This document shows, piece by piece, positions 1-10,277 of a DNA stretch of 64,000 nt. The number at the start of each line of letters is the position of its first letter. The first letter of the stretch is position 1. The DNA is from Mitsuaria sp. 7 (GTDB lineage Bacteria > Pseudomonadota > Gammaproteobacteria > Burkholderiales > Burkholderiaceae_C): assembly GCF_001653795.1 (NCBI RefSeq), contig NZ_CP011514.1:990163-1054162 (forward strand), in the 5' to 3' direction. The notes beneath the pieces are model-generated. The model was not told where the DNA came from. It worked only from the letters and a program-made list of their open reading frames with translations, and searched no databases. Position numbers and translations under genes: made by a program.

Positions 1-70
1 CGGACGCGTCGGACCGGCCGGAGGAGGCGGGCGGCGCGCCAGAGATTCCAAACATTTCAGCGGAGGCCCC

Positions 71-1090
71 GTGGCCGCAATACTTCCAGCCAATTCCCTC
101 GATCGAGGCCAGGAGCGCGCGAAGCCGGACGGCCGTCCGCCGCAGCGCCGCCGCGTCGCGCCCTGGGCCGACACGGTGTTCTCGCTGCTGACGCACGCCG
201 CGGCCTGGGTCACGCTGGCGCTGCTGGTCGGCATCATCGGCTCGCTGCTGGTGGGCGCCGCGCCCGCGATCAAGCAGTTCGGCCTGGGCTTCCTCGTGTC
301 GACGGACTGGGATCCGGTGCAGGAGAAGTTCGGCGGACTCGTGATGATCTACGGCACGCTGATGACCTCGTTCATCGCGCTGCTGATCGCCGTGCCGGTG
401 AGCTTCGGCATCGCGCTGTTCCTGACGGAACTGGCCCCGGGCTGGCTGCGCCGCCCGCTGGGCATCGCGATCGAGCTGCTGGCCGCCGTGCCGTCCATCG
501 TCTACGGCATGTGGGGCCTGTTCGTGTTCGGCCCGCTGCTGGCGACCTACGTGCAGACGCCGCTGCAGAACCTGCTCGGCGGCGTGCCGGTCCTGGGCGG
601 CCTGGTCTCCGGCCCGCCGGTGGGTCTGGGCATCCTGTCGGCCGGCATCATCCTGGCCATCATGATCATCCCGTTCATCGCCTCGGTGATGCGTGACGTC
701 TTCGAGGTCACGCCCGCGATGCTCAAGGAGTCCGCCTACGGCCTGGGCTCGACCACCTGGGAGGTGGTCTGGAAGGTCGTGCTCCCGTACACCAAGACCG
801 GTGTCATCGGCGGCATCATGCTGGGCCTGGGGCGCGCGCTGGGCGAGACCATGGCGGTGACCTTCGTGATCGGCAACATGAACCAGCTGAGCTCGCTGTC
901 GCTGTTCGAGGCCGCCAACACCATCACCTCGGTGCTGGCCAACGAGTTCGGCGAATCCGGTCCCGGCAGCCTGCATCAGGCCTCGCTGCTGTACCTGGCC
1001 CTGGTCCTGTTCTTCATCACCTTCGTGGTGCTGGCGTTCTCCAAGGTCCTGCTCAACAAGCTCAAGAAGAACGAAGGAACCCGCACATGA
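71..1090 (+). CDS. pstC: Phosphate ABC transporter permease PstC
   Basis: One of two inner-membrane permease subunits of the high-affinity phosphate importer PstSCAB. The 339-residue protein has a charged, proline-rich cytoplasmic N-terminus (about 1-35), a first membrane segment near 36-62, and then the usual permease core with the cytoplasmic EAA-type loop ([20 protein letters not shown], about 218-237) that docks on the ATPase. The start is a GTG preceded by a GCGGAGG ribosome site; no better ATG lies nearby. Its last codons overlap pstA by 4 bp. The phosphate-binding protein gene pstS is expected just upstream, outside the window. PhoB control is expected from the family, but the promoter is not in view. 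Confidence 0.95.
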   Translation: MAAILPANSLDRGQERAKPDGRPPQRRRVAPWADTVFSLLTHAAAWVTLALLVGIIGSLLVGAAPAIKQFGLGFLVSTDWDPVQEKFGGLVMIYGTLMTSFIALLIAVPVSFGIALFLTELAPGWLRRPLGIAIELLAAVPSIVYGMWGLFVFGPLLATYVQTPLQNLLGGVPVLGGLVSGPPVGLGILSAGIILAIMIIPFIASVMRDVFEVTPAMLKESAYGLGSTTWEVVWKVVLPYTKTGVIGGIMLGLGRALGETMAVTFVIGNMNQLSSLSLFEAANTITSVLANEFGESGPGSLHQASLLYLALVLFFITFVVLAFSKVLLNKLKKNEGTRT

Positions 1091-1947
1091 GCGCCACCAC
1101 CGCCGACCGCATGGCGATGTACCACAAGCGGCGCCGGATCAACATCATCGCGCTGTCGCTGTCGCTCGCGGCGATGTCGATGGGCCTGATCTGGCTGATC
1201 TGGATCCTGTTCGAAACCATCACGCAGGGGATAGGCGGCCTGAACTGGGCCACCTTCACCCAGATGACGCCGCCGCCCAACACCGACGACGGCGGTCTGG
1301 CCAACGCGATCTTCGGTTCCGCGCTGATGGTGGCCCTGGCCACCCTCGTGGGCACGCCCATCGGGGTGCTGGCGGGGGTCTACCTGGCCGAGTACGGCCA
1401 GAAGACCTGGCTGGGCAACAGCGTCCGCTTCATCAACGACATCCTGCTGTCGGCCCCGTCGATCGTGATCGGCCTGTTCGTGTACAGCCTGATCGTGCTG
1501 CGCTTCAAGGGCTTCTCCGGCTGGGCCGGCGTGATGGCGCTGGCGCTGATCGTGATCCCGGTGGTGATCCGCACGACGGAGAACATGCTGAACCTGGTGC
1601 CCGGCGCGCTGCGCGAGGCTGCCTACGCGCTCGGCACGCCGAAGTGGAAGGTCATCATGACCGTGACGCTGAAGGCCGCCCGCGCCGGTGTCCTGACCGG
1701 CGTGCTGCTGGCCCTGGCCCGCGTCTCCGGCGAGACCGCGCCGCTGCTGCTGACCGCCTTCAACAACCGCTTCTGGTCGACCAACCTGTCCGGTCCGATG
1801 GCCAACCTGCCGAAGGTGATCTTCGACTTCGCCATGAGCCCGTACCAGAACTGGCAGAAGCTCGCTTGGGCGGCGGTGTTCATCATCACGATCGGCGTGC
1901 TGCTCCTGAACATCCTCGCGCGCTTCGCCTTCAAGCAGAAGCATTGA
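1087..1947 (+). CDS. pstA: Phosphate ABC transporter permease PstA
   Basis: Second permease subunit of the phosphate importer, pairing with PstC to form the channel. The protein has 286 residues and about six membrane segments. The ATPase-contact loop [19 protein letters not shown] lies at about 178-196. The ATG overlaps the pstC stop (ATGA), so the two permeases are translationally coupled. Length and topology are normal for the family. pstB follows after a 41-bp gap. Confidence 0.95.
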   Translation: MSATTADRMAMYHKRRRINIIALSLSLAAMSMGLIWLIWILFETITQGIGGLNWATFTQMTPPPNTDDGGLANAIFGSALMVALATLVGTPIGVLAGVYLAEYGQKTWLGNSVRFINDILLSAPSIVIGLFVYSLIVLRFKGFSGWAGVMALALIVIPVVIRTTENMLNLVPGALREAAYALGTPKWKVIMTVTLKAARAGVLTGVLLALARVSGETAPLLLTAFNNRFWSTNLSGPMANLPKVIFDFAMSPYQNWQKLAWAAVFIITIGVLLLNILARFAFKQKH

Positions 1948-1988
1948 GCCGAACCCCGGTCCACGAATCCAACGAATCGAGAAACAAC

Positions 1989-2774
1989 ATGGACGTCAAA
2001 GTCGACATGCCGGTGACCGAGAAGGCGAAGCTCTCGGTGAAGAACCTGAACTTCTACTACGGCAGTTTCCACGCGCTGAAGAACATCAACCTGGACATCC
2101 CCGAGAACAAGGTGACCGCGTTCATCGGTCCGTCGGGTTGCGGCAAGTCCACGCTGCTGCGCACGCTGAACCGCATGTTCCAGCTCTATCCGGAGCAGCG
2201 CGCCGAAGGCCAGATCCTGCTGGACGGCGAGGACATCCTCACCAGCAAGGAAGACGTCTCGCTGATCCGCGCCAAGGTCGGCATGGTGTTCCAGAAGCCG
2301 ACGCCGTTCCCGATGTCGATCTACGACAACATCGCCTTCGGCGTGCGCCTGTTCGAGACGCTGTCGCGCGTCGAGATGGACGAGCGCGTCGAATGGGCGC
2401 TGAAGAAGGCCGCGCTGTGGAACGAGGTCAAGGACAAGCTGAACCAGAGCGGTTCGGGCCTGTCGGGCGGCCAGCAGCAGCGCCTGTGCATCGCGCGCGG
2501 CATCGCCATCAAGCCGGAAGTCCTGCTGCTGGACGAACCTTGCTCGGCGCTGGACCCGATCTCGACCGGCAAGATCGAAGAGCTCATCCACGAGCTCAAG
2601 CACGACTACACGGTCGCGATCGTGACCCACAACATGCAGCAGGCCGCGCGCTGCTCGGACTACACGGCCTACATGTACCTGGGCGACCTGATCGAATTCG
2701 GACCGACCGCGGAGCTCTTCATGAAGCCCAAGCGCAAGGACACCGAGGACTACATCACCGGACGCTTCGGCTGA
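1989..2774 (+). CDS. pstB: Phosphate ABC transporter ATP-binding protein PstB
   Basis: ATPase that powers phosphate import through PstC/PstA. The 261-residue protein has a Walker A motif GPSGCGKST at 47-55, an LSGGQQQR signature and a Walker B motif ending [12 protein letters not shown]. The D-loop and the switch histidine ([11 protein letters not shown]) are also present. The frame is open further upstream into pstA, but the ATG at 1989 gives the normal PstB N-terminus, and the extra upstream residues resemble no PstB. It sits between pstA and phoU in the standard order. Confidence 0.96.
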   Translation: MDVKVDMPVTEKAKLSVKNLNFYYGSFHALKNINLDIPENKVTAFIGPSGCGKSTLLRTLNRMFQLYPEQRAEGQILLDGEDILTSKEDVSLIRAKVGMVFQKPTPFPMSIYDNIAFGVRLFETLSRVEMDERVEWALKKAALWNEVKDKLNQSGSGLSGGQQQRLCIARGIAIKPEVLLLDEPCSALDPISTGKIEELIHELKHDYTVAIVTHNMQQAARCSDYTAYMYLGDLIEFGPTAELFMKPKRKDTEDYITGRFG

Positions 2775-2793
2775 TCAACAGGGAGCACACACC

Positions 2794-3501
2794 ATGACCG
2801 ACAAGCATCTCTCTACCCAATTCGACGCCGAGCTGAGCGGCATCTCCACGCGCGTCCTCGAGATGGGCGGCCTGGTGGAGTCGCAGGTGGCGCAGGCCGT
2901 CGAGGCGCTGGGCAGCTTCAGCGGCGACATCGCCAGCCACGTGCTCAAGCAGGAAGAGATCGTCAACACGATGGAGATCGAGATCGATCGCGACCTGTCG
3001 ACGATCATCGCCCGCCGCCAGCCGACCGCGCGCGACCTGCGCCTGCTGATCGCCGTGTCCAAGACGATCGCCAACCTCGAGCGCGTCGGCGACGAAGCCG
3101 CCCGCATCGCCCGCACCGTGCAGCGCCTGATCAACACCGGCGTGTCGAGCCGGCTGCGCCTGCCGATGTCGGACCTGTCGTACGAAGCCGAGCTGGCCAC
3201 GGCGCAGCTGCGCAAGGCGCTGGACGCGTTCGCGCGCCTGGACGTGGACCGCGCGCTGGAAGTGCTGAAGGCCGACGACCAGATCGACAAGGAGTTCGAC
3301 GGCCTGATGCGCAAGCTCATCACCTACATGATGGAAGACCCGCGCACCATTTCGTCGTCGATCGATCTCGTGTTCGTCGCCAAGGCGATCGAGCGCGTCG
3401 GCGACCATGCCAAGAACCTGGCCGAAGTCATCATCTACGTGGTCAAGGGCACCGACGTCCGCCACAACTCGCCGGACGCCGTCGAGAACATGGTGCGCTG
3501 A
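2794..3501 (+). CDS. phoU: Phosphate signalling protein PhoU
   Basis: Cytoplasmic helical-bundle regulator that links the Pst transporter to PhoR and keeps the Pho regulon off when phosphate is plentiful. The 235-residue protein has the two PhoU repeats, each with the metal-binding E/D-rich helix (for example NLERVGDEAARIA near 91-103 and AIERVGDHAKNLAE near 196-209). The gene starts 19 bp after pstB behind a GGGAG site. phoB follows after a 78-bp gap, which is wide enough for a secondary promoter, though no clear one was identified. Confidence 0.95.
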   Translation: MTDKHLSTQFDAELSGISTRVLEMGGLVESQVAQAVEALGSFSGDIASHVLKQEEIVNTMEIEIDRDLSTIIARRQPTARDLRLLIAVSKTIANLERVGDEAARIARTVQRLINTGVSSRLRLPMSDLSYEAELATAQLRKALDAFARLDVDRALEVLKADDQIDKEFDGLMRKLITYMMEDPRTISSSIDLVFVAKAIERVGDHAKNLAEVIIYVVKGTDVRHNSPDAVENMVR

Positions 3502-3579
3502 GCACCGACTAGCGATCCACCCGTCCGGCCCGCCCGCCACGGGCGTCCCGGCGGGACCCAATAAGAGGAGTTACCCCGC

Positions 3580-4284
3580 ATGAGTCGCATCCTGGTCGTC
3601 GAGGACGAATCCGCCATCGCCGAGCTGATCTCCATCAACCTGCGCCACGCCGGTTACGAGGTCACGCTGGCCGGCAATGCCGAGCAGGCGCAGCTGGAAG
3701 TGGACCGCGTGCTGCCCGATCTGGTCGTGCTCGACTGGATGTTGCCGGGCCAGACCGGCCTGGCGCTGGCGCGCCAGTGGCGCGGTGCCACCCGCACCCG
3801 CGAACTGCCCATCATTCTGCTGACGGCGCGCGCGGAAGAGGTCGACAAGGTGTCCGGGCTGGACGCCGGCGCGGACGACTACCTGACCAAGCCGTTCTCG
3901 ACGAACGAGTTGCTGGCGCGCATCCGCGCAGTGCTGCGCCGCAAGGCGCCCGAGGCGCTGGACACGGCGGTCGAAGTCGGCGGTCTGGTGCTGGATCCCG
4001 GCACGCGCCGCGTCAGCCGCGAGGGCGTCGAGGTGAAGCTCGGCCCGACCGAGTTCCGCCTGCTGCACTTCTTCATGACGCATCCGGAGCGCGTGCACAG
4101 CCGCTCGCAGCTGCTGGACCGCGTCTGGGGCGACCACGTGTTCATCGAGGAACGCACCGTCGACGTCCACGTCAAGCGCCTGCGCGAGGCGCTCGAGAAG
4201 GTCAGTTGCGCGCGCATGATCGAAACCGTTCGTGGCGCCGGCTACCGGCTGACCCAGCAGAGCAGCAGCGCCCTGTCGGCCTGA
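3580..4284 (+). CDS. phoB: Phosphate regulon response regulator PhoB
   Basis: OmpR-family transcription factor activated by PhoR under phosphate limitation. It has 234 residues. The receiver domain (about 1-120) has the acidic pair E8/D9, phospho-acceptor D52 (VVLDWMLPG), the switch threonine and the KPF lysine. The C-terminal winged helix (about 133-228) includes the FRLLHFFM and RTVDVHVKRLREAL segments. A strong AAGAGGAG site precedes the ATG. phoR follows after 10 bp, so regulator and sensor are cotranscribed. Confidence 0.96.
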   Translation: MSRILVVEDESAIAELISINLRHAGYEVTLAGNAEQAQLEVDRVLPDLVVLDWMLPGQTGLALARQWRGATRTRELPIILLTARAEEVDKVSGLDAGADDYLTKPFSTNELLARIRAVLRRKAPEALDTAVEVGGLVLDPGTRRVSREGVEVKLGPTEFRLLHFFMTHPERVHSRSQLLDRVWGDHVFIEERTVDVHVKRLREALEKVSCARMIETVRGAGYRLTQQSSSALSA

Positions 4285-4294
4285 GGACGCGTCC

Positions 4295-5674
4295 ATGGCA
4301 TGGATGTTGTCTCGCGTCCTGATGCTGGTGCTGGGCACCGGCGTCGCGGGCGGCTTGGGGTACTGGCTGGGCGAGTGGACGGGGATGCCGCATCTGGCCG
4401 CTGCGCTGGCCGCAGCGACAGCCGTCATCCTGATGGCGGTCTGGGACGCGGCCCGGGCGCACCGGCTCGTGCACTGGCTGCGCGGCGACCAGAACGACGA
4501 CGCACCGCGCGTCGGCGGCCTGTGGGGCGAGATGGCCTACCGCGTCGAGCGCGGCCTGCGCGACCGCGAGCGCCGTTATGAGCGCGAACGGCAGCAGCTC
4601 GAGCAGTTCCTGCTCGCGATCGAAGCCTCGCCCAATGGCGTGATCCTGCTCGACGGCCAGGACCATATCCAATGGTGCAACGTGGTGGCCGGCGATCATT
4701 TCTCGCTGGACCCGCAACGCGACAAGCTGCAGCGCATCACCAACCTGGTCCGTTATCCGGCCTTCGTCTCCTATCTGCAGAACGGCAACTTCCAGCAGCC
4801 GCTGACGCTGACCAACACCCGCGCGAAGTCGACGCTGCAGGTGCTGGTGCGCGATTACGGCGTCGGCGGGGAGTCGCGCAAGCTGGTGCTGTCGCTGGAC
4901 GTCACTGACCGCGAGCGCAACGAGGCGATGCGGCGCGATTTCGTCGCCAACGTCTCGCACGAGATCCGCACGCCGCTGACGGTGCTGGCAGGCTTCATCG
5001 AGACGATGGCCAGCCTGCAGTTGACGGAGGCCGAGCGCAAGCGGGTGCTGCATCTGATGCAGCAGCAGACGACACGCATGCAGACGCTGGTCGGCGACCT
5101 GCTGACGCTGGCGCAGCTCGAAGGCAGTCCGCGGCCGGGCGCGGATCACTGGATCTCGCTGGACCCGCTGTTGCAACGCATCGGCGCGGACGCACAGGCG
5201 TTGTCGAACGGGCGGCACGAACTCGTCTGCGAACGTCACACCGGCGTCGAGCTCGCGGGCGTCGAGACGGAGATCCTCAGCTCGATCGCCAACCTGGTGA
5301 GCAATGCGGTCCGCTACACCCCCGAGGGCGGTCGCATCGAACTGCACTGGCGCTGGCTGCCGGACAACGGTGGCGAGATCTCGGTGATCGACAACGGGCC
5401 AGGCATCGCGCGCGAGCACCTGCCTCGACTCACCGAACGCTTCTATCGCGTCGACGGCAGCCGCTCGCGCGACACCGGCGGCACAGGCCTGGGGCTGTCG
5501 ATCGTCAAACACGTCGTCCAGCGTCATGGCGGTGAGCTGCGCATCGAGAGCGAGCCCGGGAAAGGCTCCAAGTTCAGACTGCTTTTCCCCGCGGCGCGTG
5601 TGCGACTGGTCGATGCGTCGGCCATGGGCGATGAAGCGGCACCGGCTGCGCTGGCAGGTGGCGACGATCTTTGA
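4295..5674 (+). CDS. phoR: Phosphate regulon sensor kinase PhoR
   Basis: Membrane histidine kinase that phosphorylates PhoB. The 459-residue protein has two short N-terminal membrane segments (about 5-20 and 30-48), then a DUF3329-type linker, a PAS domain (about 105-205), a HisKA domain with phosphorylated H222 in VSHEIRTPLT, and a HATPase domain with the N box (NLVSNAVRYTPEGG), DNGPGI and the GTGLGLSIVKHVVQRHGG lid. It is the last gene of the pst-pho block, and a strong intrinsic terminator begins 27 bp after its stop. Confidence 0.95.
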   Translation: MAWMLSRVLMLVLGTGVAGGLGYWLGEWTGMPHLAAALAAATAVILMAVWDAARAHRLVHWLRGDQNDDAPRVGGLWGEMAYRVERGLRDRERRYERERQQLEQFLLAIEASPNGVILLDGQDHIQWCNVVAGDHFSLDPQRDKLQRITNLVRYPAFVSYLQNGNFQQPLTLTNTRAKSTLQVLVRDYGVGGESRKLVLSLDVTDRERNEAMRRDFVANVSHEIRTPLTVLAGFIETMASLQLTEAERKRVLHLMQQQTTRMQTLVGDLLTLAQLEGSPRPGADHWISLDPLLQRIGADAQALSNGRHELVCERHTGVELAGVETEILSSIANLVSNAVRYTPEGGRIELHWRWLPDNGGEISVIDNGPGIAREHLPRLTERFYRVDGSRSRDTGGTGLGLSIVKHVVQRHGGELRIESEPGKGSKFRLLFPAARVRLVDASAMGDEAAPAALAGGDDL

Positions 5675-5701
5675 AGGCGCTTTGAGCGCTTGAGAAAGAA
5701 T

Positions 5702-5730
5702 GGCTCCGTTCGCGGAGCCTTTCTGCTTTC
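5702..5730 (+). terminator. Intrinsic terminator after phoR
   Basis: A perfect 7-bp stem (GGCTCCG / CGGAGCC) closed by a TTCG tetraloop is followed at once by a T-rich run (TTTCTGCTTT). It lies 27 bp after the phoR stop and probably ends the pst-pho transcript. Confidence 0.88.
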
Positions 5731-5845
5731 GGGGGATCGGCGCGCTTGGCCGAGGGTGCATGGGGCCGCAGGCGTCAAGCGCCTGAACCCCAAGCACCCC
5801 CGTCCCTGAACCACCCAGGACTGCCACGGTCTGGGACCGAGGACT

Positions 5846-5888
5846 GAATCGGTTCGGAATCGGTTCGGAATCGGTTCCGAATCGGCTG
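5846..5888. repeat. 11-bp tandem repeat, about 3.7 copies
   Basis: The unit GAATCGGTTCG occurs three times head to tail; the third copy ends in C and a partial fourth follows. It lies in the 240-bp space between the converging phoR and glycosyltransferase-like genes. That space otherwise holds only the phoR terminator and a GC-rich stretch (5745-5830) without a recognisable gene. Confidence 0.8.
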
Positions 5889-5915
5889 TAGATCGGGGAC
5901 GGCGGTGGGTCGCGT

Positions 5916-7565
5916 TCAGCGATCCTTCTGCATGACCAGGTAGGTGCCGAAACGGTCCGTCGGGCGGCGGACCACGCCGAGCACGCGCCAGCCGCTCGGG
6001 GGCATCGGCGTGTTCTCGGCCTGCACCGTGATCGCGATCGAGCAGCCTGTGCGATCAAGACCTTGTGTCGCGTCGACCTTCCAGTGGCCCTGGAACTCCA
6101 AGGCCGCCAAGGCATGGGTCGGCACGTTGGGGGCGGCGATGCACTCGACGTCCGCCGGCACATGCGCAGCGATGCGCTCGATCAGCGGCTTGTTGCTGCG
6201 CGCGTAGTTCAGGGTGTGCAGTCCCAGCGTCATCGCGAGCAGCCAAGCCAACGCCACGCCGCCGGCCGGCAGGGCCAGGCTCTTCCAGAGGGCGTGGCGA
6301 TGGCGCGCGGTGCGCCAGCGCACCAGCCACAGCCAGGCCAGCGTGCCCAGCACGGCCGCCACGAAGGTCAGCAGGCTGAACTCCGGCTCGTAGCCCTGCG
6401 CGAGCTTGCGGACGTTGGCCAGCAGCTTCGCCGGCCAGCCGATCTGCAGCGCCATGTAGTAGAGCCACAGGAAGATGGCGCCGACGGTGAAGAAGAAGAC
6501 CGAGAACCAGTCGAGGAGGGCGCTCGCGCTGCGCTGGAAGGTCGGCAGCGCGAAGCTGGCCAGCACCGCCAGCGGCGGCAGCGCGAGCAGCATGGCGCGG
6601 TCGTCGGCCCCCATCAGCAGGCTGGTGAGCAGGGGCACGAGCGAGGCCAGCAACGGGACCGACAGGTGGCGCCGCATGAGGTGCGAGCGCCAGCGCCACA
6701 GCGACCAGGCGGCCAGCGGCCACGCCGGCCAGCAGAACCAGCCCAGCAGGCGCAACCAGTCCAGGACGCTGCGTTCGCTGGCCTTCACGCGCCAGGCCCA
6801 GCCGTGCATCGGCCAGGCGACCAGCGCGGCGAGCACCATCGCGGCGAGGATCCAGGGCAGGAACTTGCGGGCGTCCTCGTAGGTGGAGCGGAAGCAGAGC
6901 CACAAGGCGCCGACGGCCAGCGCCAGCGCGACGGCGGGGGCGCCGCTGGTGGCAAGCACCGGCAGCGCCACCAGCATCGCCGTGCGGGCCTTCCCGGCAC
7001 GGAAGGGCAGCGCCGCGAGGCTGTACACGAACAGCGTGATGCCGAGCAGCTGGAGGATCTCCGGCGTGATCTCGTGGCCCAGGCGCAGCAGGCCCAGGCT
7101 GGCGATCAGCGCCAGCAGGCAGCCGTCGGCCATGGCGCGGGCGTAGTCGACCGCATGGGCCTCGCCGCCGAAGGCGAAGGCCACCGGCTGTGCGGCCTCG
7201 GTGCGCGCCAGGTGCAGGCAGCTGTACCAGGCCAGCGCCAGCACGGCCGCGAGCATCAGGCCGAACGGGATCCGAGCCGCGACGGCGGGATCGAGGAAGG
7301 GGAGCAACTTGACGCCGAGCGCGCCCACCCAGTACGGCAGCAGTCCGCCGTCCGCGGGCAGGCCGGCGATGGCGGGCTGCAGCCACGGCGCGTGACCCTG
7401 CGCGATGCTGGCGATGAAGCCGAAGGCGGTGAGGTCGGCATTGCGCCAGGGATCGCGGCCGAACAGGCCGGGCAGCACGTAGGCGGCGCACAGCAGCAGC
7501 AGGGCCCAGCGCGGGATCGGGTGCGTGCTGCGCTCGGCCACGACGGCCGGGGTGGGCAGATTCAT
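5916..7565 (-). CDS. Polytopic membrane protein, glycosyltransferase-39 (ArnT)-like
   Basis: Inner-membrane protein of 549 residues with roughly ten or more hydrophobic segments and a short soluble C-terminus. The N-terminal GRDPWRNADLTAFGF stretch after the first membrane segment resembles the first periplasmic loop of PMT/ArnT-type lipid-linked sugar transferases, where an acidic residue is catalytic. The C-terminal part (about 455-549) is probably a periplasmic domain with two cysteines (ECIA, GCSI). I infer transfer of a lipid-linked sugar to an envelope acceptor; the substrate is unknown. It converges on phoR and lies downstream of rpmE2 and rho but beyond the rpmE2 terminator, so it probably has its own promoter between 7566 and 7710. 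Confidence 0.6.
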   Translation of the reverse strand: MNLPTPAVVAERSTHPIPRWALLLLCAAYVLPGLFGRDPWRNADLTAFGFIASIAQGHAPWLQPAIAGLPADGGLLPYWVGALGVKLLPFLDPAVAARIPFGLMLAAVLALAWYSCLHLARTEAAQPVAFAFGGEAHAVDYARAMADGCLLALIASLGLLRLGHEITPEILQLLGITLFVYSLAALPFRAGKARTAMLVALPVLATSGAPAVALALAVGALWLCFRSTYEDARKFLPWILAAMVLAALVAWPMHGWAWRVKASERSVLDWLRLLGWFCWPAWPLAAWSLWRWRSHLMRRHLSVPLLASLVPLLTSLLMGADDRAMLLALPPLAVLASFALPTFQRSASALLDWFSVFFFTVGAIFLWLYYMALQIGWPAKLLANVRKLAQGYEPEFSLLTFVAAVLGTLAWLWLVRWRTARHRHALWKSLALPAGGVALAWLLAMTLGLHTLNYARSNKPLIERIAAHVPADVECIAAPNVPTHALAALEFQGHWKVDATQGLDRTGCSIAITVQAENTPMPPSGWRVLGVVRRPTDRFGTYLVMQKDR

Positions 7566-7710
7566 GCGCGTCTGTCTCGTTGTCGTTGTGGATGCCGGTG
7601 CGCATCATGCCGCAGCTTCACCGGCCTCAGAACGAGTCTCCTGACAGCGTCCGGTAAAGGCGGGCGAAGCCTTGTCCGTCGACCCGATCCGGCCTTGCGG
7701 ACCGACCATG

Positions 7711-7740
7711 AAAAAAGGCAGCCGGAGTGGCTGCCTTCTT
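7711..7740 (-). terminator. Intrinsic terminator after the L31 gene
   Basis: Read on the minus strand: a 7-bp perfect stem GGCAGCC / GGCTGCC with a 5-nt loop, followed by six T residues. It lies about 37 bp after the L31 stop and is a textbook Rho-independent terminator. Confidence 0.88.
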
Positions 7741-7776
7741 GCGGTGACCGGATCAGATCCGGTCGGGGCGGGCTGC

Positions 7777-8046
7777 TCAGGCCTTGGCGCCAGGGCGCAG
7801 GTTCGCAAACTTGTTGCGGAACTTCTCGACACGGCCGCCCAGGCTGTCGATGCTCTTTTGCGTGCCCGTGTAGAACGGGTGGGATTCGCTGGAGGTTTCC
7901 AGCTTGACCAGCGGCAGTTCGCGGCCGTCTTCCAGCTTGATCGATTCCTTCGTCTGCACCGTCGAGCGGATCACGAACTGGGAACCATTGGACTGGTCAA
8001 CGAAGACCACGTCGCGATAGTTGGGGTGAATGCCTTCTTTGGCCAT
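7777..8046 (-). CDS. rpmE2: 50S ribosomal protein L31, type B (zinc-independent)
   Basis: Large-subunit ribosomal protein that bridges to the small subunit. The 89-residue sequence starts [17 protein letters not shown] and contains SHPFYTG and the C-terminal RVEKFRNKF. It lacks the CxxC zinc ligands of the type A protein, so it is the C-minus paralogue that does not need zinc. The frame is open upstream, but the ATG at 8046 gives the conserved N-terminus. Type B genes are often zinc-regulated (Zur) in other bacteria; no Zur box was identified by eye here. Confidence 0.95.
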   Translation of the reverse strand: MAKEGIHPNYRDVVFVDQSNGSQFVIRSTVQTKESIKLEDGRELPLVKLETSSESHPFYTGTQKSIDSLGGRVEKFRNKFANLRPGAKA

Positions 8047-8138
8047 TTGAAAATCCTCGCTGCGGTGCCGCCAGCCACACTGCCCCTTGCAGCGCACTTG
8101 TCGACAGCGGAAAAACGCGGAGTATAGCGGAAATGAGA

Positions 8139-8160
8139 GAAGCCGCCCAGGGGCGGCTTC
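8139..8160 (-). terminator. Hairpin terminator after rho
   Basis: Perfect inverted repeat GAAGCCGCCC / GGGCGGCTTC between rho (stop at 8187) and the L31 gene, followed on the minus strand by TCTCATTTCC. The T-run is weak, but position and stem strength fit termination of the rho transcript. Confidence 0.65.
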
Positions 8161-8186
8161 CGTGAAGTCCAGAGAGGGGGCCGGGA

Positions 8187-9449
<1,263 letters not shown>

Positions 9450-9685
9450 GGGGGGTTTGACCCGGTCTGTCGTCCAGAGCCTGCCAAGGCCAGAGACACA
9501 AACAACGGCGAGCCCAAGGGACGCGCATCCGCGTTGCGGCGGACTTGAGGAAAGCGTGGAGACTTGGGCGCCGAGTCCACGCGCTCACCCGGAAGGTCGA
9601 CGGCGTCCGGGGACGCCGTTTTGCCCGGGAGGGCGTGGTGGCAAGTTGTTCGCCGGAGCCGCTTGGGCCCCGACGAATGGAATCA

Positions 9686-10015
9686 TTATAGGTTGGCGTC
9701 GAGGAAGGACGTCAACTGGGCCTTGGACAACGCGCCGACCTTGGTCGCGGCGAGCTGGCCGTCCTTGAACAGCATCAGCGTCGGGATGCCGCGGATGCCG
9801 AACTTGGCAGGCACTTCGCGGTTGTCGTCGACGTTCAGCTTGGCGATCTGCAGGCGGTCGCCGTAGTCCTTGGCGACCTCGTCCAGGATGGGGGCGATCA
9901 TCTTGCAGGGGCCGCACCATTCGGCCCAGTAATCGACCAGCACGGGCTTGTCGGACTGGATGACGTCGCTGTCGAACGAGGCGTCGGAGATGTGTTTGAT
10001 CTGTTCGCTGCTCAT
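9686..10015 (-). CDS. trxA: Thioredoxin 1
   Basis: Cytoplasmic disulfide reductant. The 109-residue protein has the active site WCGPCK (C34, C37), the buried aspartate (VLVDYWAEW) and cis-proline GIPTLMLF. Length and motifs are typical of TrxA. It lies upstream of rho on the same strand, a common arrangement in beta-proteobacteria. The 262-bp region to the divergent addB-like gene (10016-10277) holds no gene and presumably both promoters. Confidence 0.96.
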   Translation of the reverse strand: MSSEQIKHISDASFDSDVIQSDKPVLVDYWAEWCGPCKMIAPILDEVAKDYGDRLQIAKLNVDDNREVPAKFGIRGIPTLMLFKDGQLAATKVGALSKAQLTSFLDANL

Positions 10016-10277
10016 GGAGATGGTCCTTGCGTGATGTCCCTGCCGGGCGGATGCCTCGGTCGGGGCGGCCGGCCGGGCGACAATGCGTCGCCCCGAGGGC
10101 CCAGGGCTTGCAGGGTGAGACGATTCTCACACAAGCCCGGAAACCTCGGCCCGAGTAGGCGCTCCCTCGACATGACGGTGCGCAGGGCGCATCTCAAGGG
10201 GCAGGAGGCCTGGATTTCGCTATCGTGGCGATGCATTCGCTCTTCGGAGTGAATGCCGGGGGCCGCCACTGCTCGCA